Source: Lamellibrachia columna (taxonomy: Eukaryota > Annelida > Polychaeta > Sabellida > Siboglinidae). Taken from it: a stretch of 64,000 nucleotides of DNA. Where the stretch lies: NCBI GenBank assembly GCA_963662155.1, contig OY759273.1, forward strand, positions 24,646,873 through 24,710,872, given 5' to 3'. Under the pieces are notes generated by a model. It worked only from the letters and a program-made list of their open reading frames with translations. It was not told the DNA's origin and ran no database searches. Shown here in pieces: positions 18,352 to 31,100 of this stretch. Numbering within the stretch: the first letter of the stretch is position 1; each line of letters starts with the position of its first letter. A program made the position numbers and the translations under genes.

Positions 18352-18804
18352 ATGGACACCCTGCAGATCGCTAGACTACTGGCGATGGACCCGCGCGCCA
18401 GATCGATATTTCGCGGCGTCGTACCCAAAGACGGACTACCCACGACGATAGACGACGTTCTGCCCGCGGCCTTCGTGTGCAACACCGACGACAGCGACGA
18501 ACCGGGCGAACATTGGATAGCGCTGTACCTGGACGCCGACGGACGCGGCGATTACTTCTGCTCGTACGGTCTGCCGCCACGACACGCGGCGTTCCGCACC
18601 TTCCTGAACGAACATTGTTCCGATTGGACTCATAATACCAAGAGGCTTCAGAGTCCTCTGTCTAACGTTTGTGGACAATATTGTGTAGCTTTTGTATTGC
18701 TTCGTTGTAACGGCATTCCGATGAGAACTTTTGTTAACCTATTCGGCACCGATCTAGTAGCTAACGATTGCCGCCTATTTGATTGGCTTAAACAGCTGCG
18801 ATAA
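18352..18804 (+). CDS. Adenain-like maturation cysteine protease
   Basis: 150 residues, open. Family C5-type layout: GEHWIALYL with His54, then DYFCSYGLPP, then RLQSPLSNVCGQYC with Gln100 (oxyanion side) and Cys107. Such proteases cleave capsid precursors. In the family the loop after the histidine carries an acidic residue just before the S/P-[FY]-G motif; here that place is Cys70. The open frame may therefore be catalytically impaired, though a nearby Asp could substitute. The ATG comes one base after the capsid stop. Confidence 0.88.
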   Translation: MDTLQIARLLAMDPRARSIFRGVVPKDGLPTTIDDVLPAAFVCNTDDSDEPGEHWIALYLDADGRGDYFCSYGLPPRHAAFRTFLNEHCSDWTHNTKRLQSPLSNVCGQYCVAFVLLRCNGIPMRTFVNLFGTDLVANDCRLFDWLKQLR

Positions 18805-18819
18805 GGTAGACTGTATTAT

Positions 18820-19080
18820 CGCTCATCATAGTAGTAGTAGTAGTAGTAGTAGTAGTACATCGATCGAGCCTCTGGCGAGGTGGACGAACCACCCGTAAGC
18901 TCGCGACCTCTGGCGTGATGGTAAACATCCGCAAGTCGCCTCGTCATCGTCATCATCGGTCATCCTCGAGCCTCTGGCGAGATGGAGACACCCCTAAGCT
19001 CGCGACCTCTGGCGTGATGGTCAACATCCGCAAGTCGAGTCATCATCATCATCATATTCATCGTAGTCGTAGTCGTAGTG
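18820..19080. repeat. (TAG)n plus 103-bp direct repeats, right non-coding end
   Basis: A run of about ten TAG triplets at 18828-18856 is followed by two copies of a unit with period 103 bp (18864 and 18967). Each contains CGAGCCTCTGGCGAG, AAGCTCGCGACCTCTGGCG and CATCCGCAAGTCG. Stretches of CATCATCAT follow. It is probably 3' UTR of the rightward transcripts. Confidence 0.85.
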
Positions 19081-19130
19081 GTGATATTACACGCTACCCT
19101 TGTTGTATCGCCATGCTGCTTGTGCTGTTC

Positions 19131-19136
19131 AATAAA
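19131..19136 (+). terminator. AATAAA poly(A) signal at the right end of Polinton
   Basis: TTCAATAAAATACGTGTGCA lies about 330 bases after the protease stop and before the right inverted repeat, with GT-rich sequence just downstream. It suits the rightward gene block. Confidence 0.6.
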
Positions 19137-19335
19137 ATACGTGTGCACTCGTACCATACCGTGTTGCGTTGATTTCTCGTCTCCATTAGTCCCTTTGATA
19201 ATGACCCTATTCTTAATTGCTGCGTATGGGTCACTCCGTCAGGGTTAAGACCGCAAACGTCTACTGGGAGGGGTTACGACAGTTAGGGTTAGCTCCGGCA
19301 GTCGTCAGGCGTTAGGGTTAACACTCCAATCAAAC
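19137..19335. other. Right subterminal region with telomere-like words
   Basis: Contains GGTTAGGGTTAG-like blocks at about 19283, 19310 and 19353 (the last inside the inverted repeat) and a GACCCTAT/GGGTCACTCCGTCAGGG stretch echoed at the left end. Non-coding. Confidence 0.6.
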
Positions 19336-19518
19336 AGTTGGGGTTACGACGGTTAGGGTTAGTTCCAATCGCCAGGGGGCGCTCTATGGTTATGCATAGG
19401 GATATAGGTCGCCGCTAGAGGGCGCTTAGGATACCCAGAAGGCTCTGCGACCGGAAGTCACGTGACCCTCCCATACTGGCAACCTCTTTTGATCGGTCAT
19501 TTCCTCGTACTAACTACT
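19336..19518 (-). repeat. Right terminal inverted repeat of Polinton
   Basis: Reverse complement of 6210-6392 without gaps; six substitutions. It ends CGTACTAACTACT. Confidence 0.97.
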
Positions 19519-19564
19519 TAGTAGTATATATTTCCTCGTACTAACTACTTAGTAGTAGTATATA
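19500..19564. repeat. Tandem duplication of the Polinton tip and flank
   Basis: The last 18-20 bases of the element plus TAGTAGTATATA are repeated once: TTTCCTCGTACTAACTACT occurs at about 19500 and again at 19531. The second copy has one more TAG. The left end has no such duplication. Confidence 0.9.
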
Positions 19565-19690
19565 TATATATATATATATGGCAAAAAAGAATGCGTGCGT
19601 TCCTGCGTGCGTACGTGCGTGCGTGCACTGACTGGATGGTTGACTGACTGACTGACTGATTGCATGACTCACTATCTCATTCACTAACTG
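19557..19690. repeat. Microsatellite cluster: (TA)n, (GCGT)n, (GACT)n
   Basis: (TA)n to about 19579, then GCGTGCGT-type repeats around 19590-19626, then GACTGACTGACT around 19640-19665. Confidence 0.85.
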
Positions 19691-20394
19691 ACTCTGTATT
19701 ATATTGTGATATGTGAAATTAAGCCATATATATGATGTGACATAAAGGCAATTGAGCGAGCAGGCATATTCACAGATTTGTTTGTAGAAGCTATTGACTG
19801 TGAAATGGTGCATTTTTTAGAGCTTAACAGGCGGAGGGATTTACGGGAATGTTTCTGCTATGGGCCACGTGGGCGCATGAATACATGGATATTATGTAGA
19901 CATTGGCGGATATATGTGATTTTGACAAAACTTGGTCAGCATGTCAATGAGATGATGGTAGTTGTGGTAAAAAATTCAGAATTTTTGATGGTCAAGTTTT
20001 CTTATAATCAGACAAAACGTTAACATGGCCACCAGTGCAATTTTGCACTGTGGCCTTACCTCTTCACTCGTAAGACACAGAAGCAACTTGACATGTCATC
20101 ACGCTCAGGCTGGATAAAACCGTAATTTGAAGTGCAGCTCTCTCAACGCGTAGCTTTGACTTTTAAATAGTCCAATTGTGATTTAATGAGCTGTACACGT
20201 AACCATTCACAAATACGATTTGGCGCTACATTAGCGATTGTCCGATTGTCATGCTTTTCTGATGATTGCACAAGACAAAGTCTGCTTGTAAGATCAGCCC
20301 TCAGCAAAAAAATCTATAGAATTCTATAAAATATATAGAAATATGCAGAAATGCATAAAATGTATAGAAATATATAGAATTCTACAGAGGATGG
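19691..20394. other. Unassigned spacer
   Basis: No gene recognised. The 81-codon frame at 19778-20023 shows no protein-like features. TATAGAA words near 20310-20390 lead into the next minisatellite. Confidence 0.4.
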
Positions 20395-21150
20395 TAGAAC
20401 GTTGCATAGAAAACTATTTAATACTACAGAGGGTAGTAGAAAATTGCACATACAACTATTGAATACTACAGAGGGTACTAGAACGTTGCATAGAAACTAT
20501 AGAATGCTACAGAGGAAGGTAAAAAGTTGCATCGAAAACTTTAGAATTCTACAGAGGATGGTAGAGTTTTGCATACAAAACTATATAATACTACAGAGGA
20601 TATTAGAACGTTGCATACAAAACTATAGGATGCTACAGAGGATAGTAGAACGTTGCATACAAAACTATAGAATGCTACAGAGGATAGCAGAACGTTGCAT
20701 ACAAAACTATATAATACTACAGAGGATAGTAGAACGTTGCATACCAAACAATATGATGCTACAGAGGATAGTAGAACGTAGCATACAAAACTATATAATA
20801 CTACAGAGGATAGAAGAATGTTGTATACAAAACTATAGAATGCTACAGAGGATAGTAGAACGTAGCATACGAAACTACATAATACTACATAGGATAGAAA
20901 AATGTTGTATACAAAGTTATAGAATGCTACAGAGGATAGTAGAACGTTGCATACGAAACTACATAATACTACATAGGATAGAAGAATGTTGTATACAAAG
21001 TTATAGAATGCTACAGAGGATAGTAGAACGTTGCATACAAAACTATATAATACTACAGAGGATACTAGAACGTTGCATACAAAACTATATGAAGCTACGG
21101 AGGATAGTAGAATGTAGCATAGAAAACTATAGAATGCTACAGAGGATAGT
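20395..21150 (+). repeat. 42-bp minisatellite with an uninterrupted 250-codon frame
   Basis: About 18 units built on TATAGAATGCTACAGAGGA, TAGTAGAACGTTGCATAC and AAAAC, period 42 bp (one early unit is 39). Since 42 is 3 x 14, one frame (20402-21154) stays open and would give a 14-residue repeat of the type MLQRIVERCIQNYR. Some units carry ATACTA in place of ATGCTA, which is frame-neutral. No promoter or homology seen, so I treat it as a satellite rather than a gene. Confidence 0.85.
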
Positions 21151-21156
21151 ATAGGT

Positions 21157-24100
21157 GTGAGAAGTCCTGGGCTGAGATTCAGTTTTTGTTTTGAATGTAG
21201 GGGATGTGCGAAGATGAAGGAACTAGATGTGGAGTTGGAACAGCTGAGGCTGCTCGTTGTGCCACATGTGGGAAGGGAACAGGTGGGTTGTGCCAGTAGT
21301 TCCGGTGGGGCGACAGTAGATGAAAGAATTGGGGAAGAGGATGAGAGAGATACTAGAGAAAGCTCAGCTTAGCCTGGGAGGAGGCTGAGAGTAGGTAAGG
21401 TGACATGTCGTAGGGAGACAGGACGTAAGGAGACAACACGTAAGGAGACGGGACATCAGGAGACGGGACAAAAGGAGACGGGAAGGAAAGAAACAGGAGG
21501 GAAGACAAATGGAGCGAAGGAGATGGGAGTGGGGGAAACAGGAGTGAAAGAGACGGGAGGGAAATAGACGAGAGTGAAGGCGATGGGAGCGAGGGAGACG
21601 GGAGGGAAGGCGACGGGAGCGCAAGTTAGCCAGGAGACGGGAGGGAAAGGTGACAGATTGATGGGTGAGAGGGAGATTGATAAAATATGCCAGGTGACAA
21701 GACTGCAGGATAGAATGCTACGGAAGGGATCCAATGGAAGGGCTATTCTGAGGTAGTGAAAGAGGGGGTTGGGGAAGAGAGCGAGGTAGTATGTGGGGGA
21801 CTCGATAGTTAGGACGACCGACAGAGTCTTAAACAAGGAAGATGACGTGGTGGTTTGTTTGTCTGGGGCCGAAATTGAAGCGATAACTGACAGGGTAGAA
21901 AACATTGGTTCGGACAAGGGTGGATCTGTTTAGCCATAGTTAGGAAATACAGGCATTTAGTCAGAACACTAAAGCAGACGCTGGTTAAGCAGGTAATTTT
22001 GACAGGGATTTTACCAGTAATAGGAAAGAGTGGTCAGAGATATCAAAATTGCCGGGGGTGGCAATTTACATGCTAATCCTGCTGCTGGTTTGTGGATTTG
22101 TGGAGAAATTTTGTTGGGAGGGCTGATATGAAATGGTATTTGCGGATGAACTCTCAGCAGATAGGGGCATTGGTAGCAAAACAAATATTTTTGGTATTAA
22201 ATATTGTTTAAACAAGAAGCGCATGGGGTTACTTAGATTGCCTCAAACAGGACAAGAGGCCATTATTACACACAAACCAATAACTAAATGTCCGGAAAAA
22301 ATATCTGAAGCTGGTTATGAATGCGTGTATTTAAATTCAAGGAGCATAGTAAATAAGAAAAAACTATTTAAAAATTATTGTAGAAGCATAATGGGTAAAA
22401 CGGAATCATGGGCCAACATAGACATAACAGATGCTGAATTAGGACTGACAGGATACGTAATGTGTATGGGAGATTGAATAGAAAGGGGGGTATTTTATAT
22501 GTTAAAGGATCTATTCAGACTTGTGAAATCAAATTAGAAAGAGAAGCAGATTGCGATGAAACTGTTTGGTGCAAAATAGTTTCAGGAATTTCAACATTAA
22601 CTGTTGGGTTAGTTTACTGAAGTCCAAGCATAAATGAAGGGGGATAACACATAAATACAAAAACGCTATTAAGGAAGTGAATGAATGGGTATGTATCATA
22701 ATGGGAGATTTTAATCATGGACACAAACAATTAAAATCTATAGAGAGTACAGGGGGTGACGACCAACAATTTATATTTTTAATTCAGGATATATTTCTTA
22801 CTCAGCACGTGATAGAATCAATCAGGGGAGAGAATGTTTTAGGTATAGTTTTGTCATTACAAAATATTAGCCGACAATGTAAAAATACATTATCCACTGG
22901 TTAACAGTGATCATAATCAAATACATTTAGGCATCAATGTAAAATCAGAAAGTAAATAGCATGCTGAGGAATAAGACCGCAATTGAATGTTGGAACATTC
23001 TAAAATATGAAATTGAGAGTATCATTAATAAATTTGTTCCTTTGAAAAAAACAAGGGAAGCGGTCGATAAAGAAACACTTGTCAAAAGAATCTATTAGAA
23101 AAATACTGTTCAAGCAAACTATGTCAAGAGTTTATAGACGTACCATAAGTAGGAGACTATGCAAATTACAAAGATGCACTTAGTGCAGCTACGTCTGAAA
23201 TTAGACAATCTAAAAGAAGCTATAAGCAGAAATTAACATGTAACATTAAAATGACAGCAAGATTTCTATGCATATATCAGGAGTAAACAAAACATACAAG
23301 ACAAGGTCGGACCTCTAGAAGACAGTGCTGGAAATATAATAAGGGTTTTTAATGGCGGAAGACCTAAATGGTTACTTCAGTTCAGTGTTTACTAAAAAGG
23401 GTATTAGTTTATTACAAGTTCCTTATGCAAAATTTCAGGAGGCTAAATCTGGCAATTTGTGGCAGTTAATTGCAACTCCAGAAATGGTAACTAAGAAAGT
23501 AGAGGCAATGAAGGATAATAAATCACCTGCTAGTGGATGGAATTCCTCCAAACTACTAATGGAAACAGTAGAACAAATCAGTTTACCGGTTGCAAGAGTG
23601 TTCAACTTGTTATTAAGAGGGAGTTTTTCCCTTTGAATGAAAAGACGCAAACATCATATAATTTAAAAAAAGGGTTCGAGAAATAAGTCAGAGAATCACA
23701 GATCAGTGAGTTTAACGTCAGTGATTTGGAAATTAGTAGAAAGGTTAATTAAAGACCATGTGGTGGACTCCTTTATTAGGCATAAATTATTAAATTAATC
23801 TCACCATAGATTCCTAAAAAAATATATTTTTTCATGCTAAACAAATATGTTATGTTTGTTCGAAGAAATTACTAAGTGGATAGACAAGGGATCGCCAATA
23901 GAACAACAGAAGCTTGCGTGTTGTAGTAGGTAGAGAGGTTTCAAACTGGAAATTAGTTTTGAGTGGTGTACCACAAATATCAGTATTAGGACCTTTATTA
24001 TTCTCAATATATGTATCAATGACTTCGACAAAATAACAAGCAACGTACTGACATTTGCGGATGTCACAAAAGTGTTTAGAAAGGTTAGAAATGATGGTGA

Positions 24101-24870
24101 TAAACAACACGTATAAAACAATCTAGACAAATTAGTTAAATGGTCTGAAAAATGGCAGATGTTATTCAATTTTGGGAAATGTAAATGCCTACATACAGGA
24201 CATGGGAACCTGGACATACACTATTATATGGGACATATTAGGTGCTAGGTACTACCGTAAAAGAAAAGGACTTAGGAATAACAATATGAAAGTTTCAGAA
24301 CAGTGTGGTATTACAACTTCAAAAGGTAATTGATTGTTTGGTTAATTAGGAGAAACATAACATACAAGAAAAAAGCTAATTATACCTCTGTTTAAAGCAT
24401 TAGTTAGACCTCATTTATAATAATGTGTAAAAGAGTGGTGCCCTAATCGTAAGAAGTATATATATACGCTTGAAAGCATACAGAGCAGAGCAACTAAAAT
24501 TATTCAAGAACCAAGAGACCTTAGTTATGAAGAACGCATGAAAGAATGTGGTTTAACAACCCTAAAGACAAGTAGGTCAAAAGGAGATCAGACATGAGGT
24601 AAAATCTGTAAATATCAGTGTAGATTAGGATATCAGGAAGCACTCGTTCTCACAGAGGACAATAAATGAATGGAACAAATTGTCTACGGAATGTGTAACT
24701 GCTAGCAGCGTGAATATGTTTAAAACAGGGTTCACACATATCTCAGGAGGGCGGGTTACACGTAGATGAACATTGTTTGACTCTCGATAAGCCAATGGCT
24801 TCCTTGTCCACTTGCCATCTGGGCCTTTGGCTTGGATAGCAAATCTTTTTATATCTTGTTTAAAAGGATT
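21157..24870 (+). mobile_element. CR1/L2-like LINE, nearly full length but decayed
   Basis: A 5' part at 21157-21370 reads CFECRGCAKMKELDVELEQL, a cysteine/coiled-coil pattern of CR1-type ORF1. ORF2 pieces follow: ECVYLNSRSIVNK and MGDFNHG (endonuclease, 22320-22900), then DNKSPASGWNSSKLLMETVE with FNLLLRGSFSL (fingers, 23480-23630), a [12 protein letters not shown] stretch, LSGV with [12 protein letters not shown] (palm, near 23960), and an SVNMFK C-terminus near 24700. Many stops and shifts. The 3' end (ATAAGCCAATGGCTTCCTTG, 24788) is shared with copies at 32100-33700 and 48652-48960. Confidence 0.8.
21400..21660. repeat. Purine-rich minisatellite inside the LINE ORF1 region
   Basis: Imperfect 14-20 bp units such as GGAGACGGGAGGGAAGG and GTGAAGGAGACGGGA. 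The minus strand keeps open frames across it, which I read as repeat artefacts. Confidence 0.75.
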
Positions 24871-26159
24871 GAACGCTGTTTATATTATGGCGCCATGCAG
24901 CGGGCAATGGACAAGTAAAAATTGCGAATGGCGCCACCTAGTGGATGTGTTGGTATCAACAAAGTAAATGTTTACCTCATTAGCGACGTTACTAGGTAAA
25001 TTTGCAGTGTGTGCGTGCGACGGAGCGAGCGATATAAACAGCACAGGCGCCAGATTTGGCAACTTGTGCCTCTTTTTCTATTTATTGCAAGTTATTCATA
25101 TATTAATCAGACATAGGTACACTATTGACATCACTGTTAATTAGGATATGTTAACGGATGCAGTAGTGAGTACATCGTCCGACAGCGCTCATCGACGAAA
25201 CCGTCGAAGACGAAGGTGACACACATTTTATGCCTATATCACTGCCACAGCACAGACATATTGCACCGATTTTGTTTTGATCGATTTTGCCTAATACGTG
25301 CTTGATTTAAGTCGACTGTATATCGGGGCGTTTGTGTTTCTGCATTAATATTACGTAATTTGGTGCAATAACAATGGGGGAGATTAATTATAGCCTAATA
25401 GTAATATACGGTACGCGTAGCTTTATTGTATGCCGATTGTCATTGCCATTGATAATAGGCATTCAATTGGCAATTGCTTACTTGCATACTTATTTATAGT
25501 GTAACAAAGGTAAAGCTTGACTATTGAGGTTGTACTTGGTTCGTCCTTCAGCCATGAATAACAAAACTGAAACCAACTAATTAATTACAGTCATGAATTA
25601 ACTAAGTTATGTTTTATTAGTTTTCCATCACTCAGTCTGGCAATTATGTGAAAACTAAATCGTAATAATTATATGGACAAACAAATCTGAAATGTATGCA
25701 CCTCCAAATAATTATTTATTGATCATCGATATACCTTATATCTTTAAACTCCAATTCCAGGGCTAATGTACATAGGAGTATTTTTTTTACCAGTCAATTG
25801 CATGATGCACCCTGACTCCCGGGCAACATGCATCATGGGTGATTCATGTCCACGAACAAATTATGCAGTAGTATGTCAAATTCCAACATTGATGGGTCAC
25901 AAATATGTGTACGAGGGGTACGTCAATATATCGCTGGTCCCCTAGCTTGCTGTTAAATGTGTATTCAACTGCTAACCAAAACTTCCTTTGCCTATAGCAT
26001 ATACATGCATACACAATATGTCAATGACTAGTACAAGTTTAGCAGAATCGATTGGTTTTGTATCTTTTTGATAATTATTTTAATGAATACAATGGAAACA
26101 GAAAAACATGTTTTATTCACACAAAAATATTATTTTGATGCAGGGGTATGTCAAGGAAC
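24871..26159. other. Unassigned AT-rich intergenic stretch
   Basis: No open frame or repeat that I can name. It holds a short palindromic GGCGCCA pair near 24890-24945 and nothing else supported. Confidence 0.35.
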
Positions 26160-27490
<1,331 letters not shown>

Positions 27491-28196
27491 GATCTCGAAC
27501 AAGAAATATGATTGTATAATCTGTCTTGGAGAGAGGGTTGGTGTGATAATGCTTCCTTGCCTGACCCCTGTTCGAATGTGTTATGCGTTACATATGTTAA
27601 TGGTAATTACCAATAAACAGTTAGGTTTGTTTATAATGAAGATATATGAAATATTTTTAGACTCTCAATAAGTCAATAGTTTGATTGAGCTTAGCTGTTG
27701 CTTTGGATTGTAATTTTGTTCAATCATGATAGGTGTTTTTAAATTTGGCATAATTATATCTCATTTACTATTCACCTCTTGTCATGTATAATAATGCCAT
27801 AGCAGTTTTGGTGATCTAATTAATGGTGATTATCAAATGTCAATTTATCAGTGGAATATTTGGAGGGCATGGGTTAAAAATTGTTTACCATATTTTTCTG
27901 TTGCGTCGCTACATGACTAGCCCTGGTCACCCCCCCAGCCCCCACTGGCCTCCCCTTTGTGAGATCTTAGATAATCGACTGTAATTTATCGCATATGATT
28001 GACCAAACCATGAACACCATAAACATGAACCGATAACGATTATGTTGTAGAACATTTTGTAGCTACAATTATTATTAATATAAATTTACTCCAGTTGTCA
28101 TAGTTTTGCCATGCATCGCACTGTTTGATTTTAGAATACAGACAACACTGAACTCATGGTAAAATGCACCTCACAAGTGCGGCTTCATAGATAGCC
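27491..28196. other. Upstream region of the TPR gene
   Basis: No repeat recognised. AT-rich, with CCTGGTCACCCCCCCAGCCC near 27920. The 5' UTR and promoter of the TPR gene should lie here, but I see no clear TATA box. Confidence 0.35.
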
Positions 28197-31100
28197 ATGA
28201 AGACCAAGACTACAGCCAATGTGGAAGCTCTCTCCATCCAGGGAAAGCAGCTGTTCCAACAAGAGAAACTCCGTCAAGCAGTGGAGATATTCGAAGATGC
28301 GTACCAACAAGCGACACAGCTCAATAATGCGAGCTGTGAATGCAACATTGCCTTTAACCTGAGCCAAGTGTACATTGCAAATCAGCAACCGGATAAAGCA
28401 TTGGAGGTGCTCAATAACGCCTGGCAGAGATGTGGTGGGATCGAGGACATCACACTGAAGGCTGACCTCTATTATAGCTATGGCCTCGCCTACGAGTTGT
28501 TGGGCAAAGACAAGCTGGCAGTAGATAACTTAAAACATGCGCTAAAACAGTACCAGACACAGCCAGATAAAACACTCATAACAGCCGACCTCGCCGCGAA
28601 GATCGGGGATGTCTACACAAAACTGAAAAATGTGCCACAGGCTGCAAGAAACCACCAAGTGGCAGCAGAGTTGTATGAGCAGATAGGAGAGTTTGACAAG
28701 TATGTGGTGCAACTGTGCAAGCAAGCCAACCAACTGTTTGAAGGAGGGAGAGAACAGGGTGCGAAAGAGGTGGCAGACACATGCATGGTCAACTGTCAGA
28801 GCATGAAGGAGAAGGAGACGTTGGGTGAGGAACTCTCTTTAATAATAATTGTAATAAAATAATAAAGTTTGTTCAGTTGCAATGGTACAATGGATGTCTA
28901 GTGAATTAAGAATCATACTATATTATCATAGTGATATCTATGGAACTCAGATAACCCCAAGGAAACCCTGCTGGGTTCATTGCCAGACCACCTGTACAAA
29001 ATCACTATATATAAAGTTCTGCATATTTGCTTTAGTACAATTATGTTAATTTAACACATAGAATAGCCTTGGCCAATGTGATCGAGTATGCGTGTTTGTG
29101 TGTGTGCGTGCATGTGTGTATGAATATATTTGTATGTTGTAAGTTATAAATGTTATAAAGTAATCCACCTTGACAATATGTCCCACAGGTCACATCTACA
29201 ACGGACTGGGTGTTATCTACTCACAATGCAGTGAGTTCGAAAAAGCGGGTAACATGTTTTGAGTTGGCCCTCCCTCTCTGTCGGGTGCCACCAGGTGACA
29301 GCAGCAAAATGCAAGCCGTCATTCTACAGAATCTTGGAGCCACCTACAATACACTCAGGAAATATCAGCAAGCGCTTCATTTCCACGAACAGGCCGCAAA
29401 AGTTCATGGTAGGTCTGTTTTTCATCTTACAAAAGTTCATGGTAGGTCTGTTTTTCATCTTACAAAAGTTCATGGTAGGTCTGTTTTTCATCTTACAAAA
29501 GTTCATGGTAGGTCTGTTTTTCATCTTACAAAAGTTCATGGTAGGTCTGTTTTTCATCTTACAAAAGATGTCAGTTTTAGCAAGATACACCTCTGATCAT
29601 ATTAGGAATTCTTGGCATATGTTATCTTAAATGTCTCTCCTCAGTTCGATTTTTTGCTTGTCTCATTTCAAATAAATTTTGAGAAAATTCAAACCTACCT
29701 AGTATCCACTACGACATGCTAGCTTGTTTTGTATGTATTTTTTGTGAAATCATCAGACAAACTATTAAATTACTTAATGCTTGGTCAAACATTAATTGAA
29801 GTGAAATTGGAAATGTTGAAAACTCATGAATTTCACCCTTGGTCAAATTTCAGAACTTTGTCATGTGGATGGAAGTCGATCACGCCAATGATTGGCATTG
29901 ACCCACAAAGTGTTTACCAGTTAATTCTTCCAATGATTTTAGCAAAACTAGGCATTTTTTTAAAATCAACTGTGGATGCTACATAAACCATTCACACATT
30001 AAATATTTGGACATCAATGAACTGAAAGGAATTTTTAGTGAATTTCCGGGAAAATGGACTTTGTCCACTGTGAATCGCTGTGTAGCAGCTATGAAATTTA
30101 GTTAATTTTGTATTCTTGAATGACAAATTGTGTAGAAAGATACGATAATCGCAACAAAATTACCGAAATCTCACAAGGAGTTGCAACAGCAAGTCAATAA
30201 TATTTCCATTTATTTCTGTTTTATTCCGATTTACCTGTGCAATGTATTGGAGTGAAGTGAAGATTGTTTCTTCTCTTCCAACAGCAATGCAAAGCAACCG
30301 CAAGTCTCAGGGGAAGTGTTTCCTGAACCTGGCGTATGCCCACAGCCAGCTTGGTGACTACGACAAGGCCGGAGAGTTCTACCTACATGCCTTGCAAGCG
30401 GCAAAGGACGCAGGTTTGTCTAAGAACCTGGTACAAATCATCAAGGAAGAAAATGGGTTGGATTTACAACCCGATCCAGAAAACTGCAAAATTTCAACCT
30501 GGAGAAAATTACACCTTTCCCAGTTTGTTTTGATAATCCAAGTGGACACTTGACCCATCCACCCACATCCAAATTTTTTTATTATTGAATTTTTTATACT
30601 TGTCCCTTAACTCGAAATCCACAACTCTCCACACCAATTTAAAACTGAGTATGTACAGATCCACATCCGTCCAGTACTACTGTATGCCTTAACACTAGAA
30701 GGTGACACTTTTTAGTTGTTCCACAATAGTCAAATTACAATAATTATGGATCATGTTGATTAAAAAAGGAGGTGTATGCTAATTAGGGCATGTATGCTTA
30801 ATATGTCGAATACAGTATTTTCAACTAATGTTATCATATTCTAAAGTTATTTTGAAGTTATACTAAGGTTATTGTAAATTTATTTTAAAGTTATCCTGAA
30901 CTTATTCTAAGCTTATTCTACACTTATTCTAAATTTATTCATAATGTCTTCTAAACATATTCTAAACGTATTCTAAACTTATTCTAAACAGATTCTAAGC
31001 TTATTCTAAGCTTATTATAAGCTTATTCTAAACCGATTCTAGACTGATTCTAAACTTATTCTACACTTATTCTAAAGTTATTCTAAACTGACTGTACACT

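Larger units (their letters stand above)
6210..19518 (+). mobile_element. Polinton/Maverick element (adintovirus-related)
   Basis: A 13.3-kb self-synthesising DNA transposon bounded by 183-bp terminal inverted repeats that begin AGTAGTTAG and end CTAACTACT. It carries the diagnostic Polinton set: protein-primed family B DNA polymerase, retroviral-type DDE integrase with chromodomain, packaging ATPase, adenain-like protease, major capsid and penton-like minor capsid proteins. Base composition is visibly richer in G+C than the flanks. Polymerase, integrase, capsid and NADAR genes are broken, so the copy cannot be autonomous. The repeats differ at only 6 of 183 positions, which suggests a fairly recent insertion. 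The target duplication cannot be read because both flanks are AT repeats. Confidence 0.97.

Noticed and set aside
17019..18485. 488-codon open frame on the minus strand
   Set aside because: It lies antisense to the major capsid and protease genes, whose motifs are clear. The codon bias of the sense genes keeps the antisense frame open.
20395..21150. CRISPR array
   Set aside because: The repeats are contiguous with no unique spacers, in a eukaryotic genome. The same applies to 597-835, 58893-59095 and 29398-29562.
28197..28862. Stand-alone 221-residue TPR gene
   Set aside because: The frame runs past a GTGAGG donor at 28825; matching phases with later exons show it is exon 1 of a longer gene.
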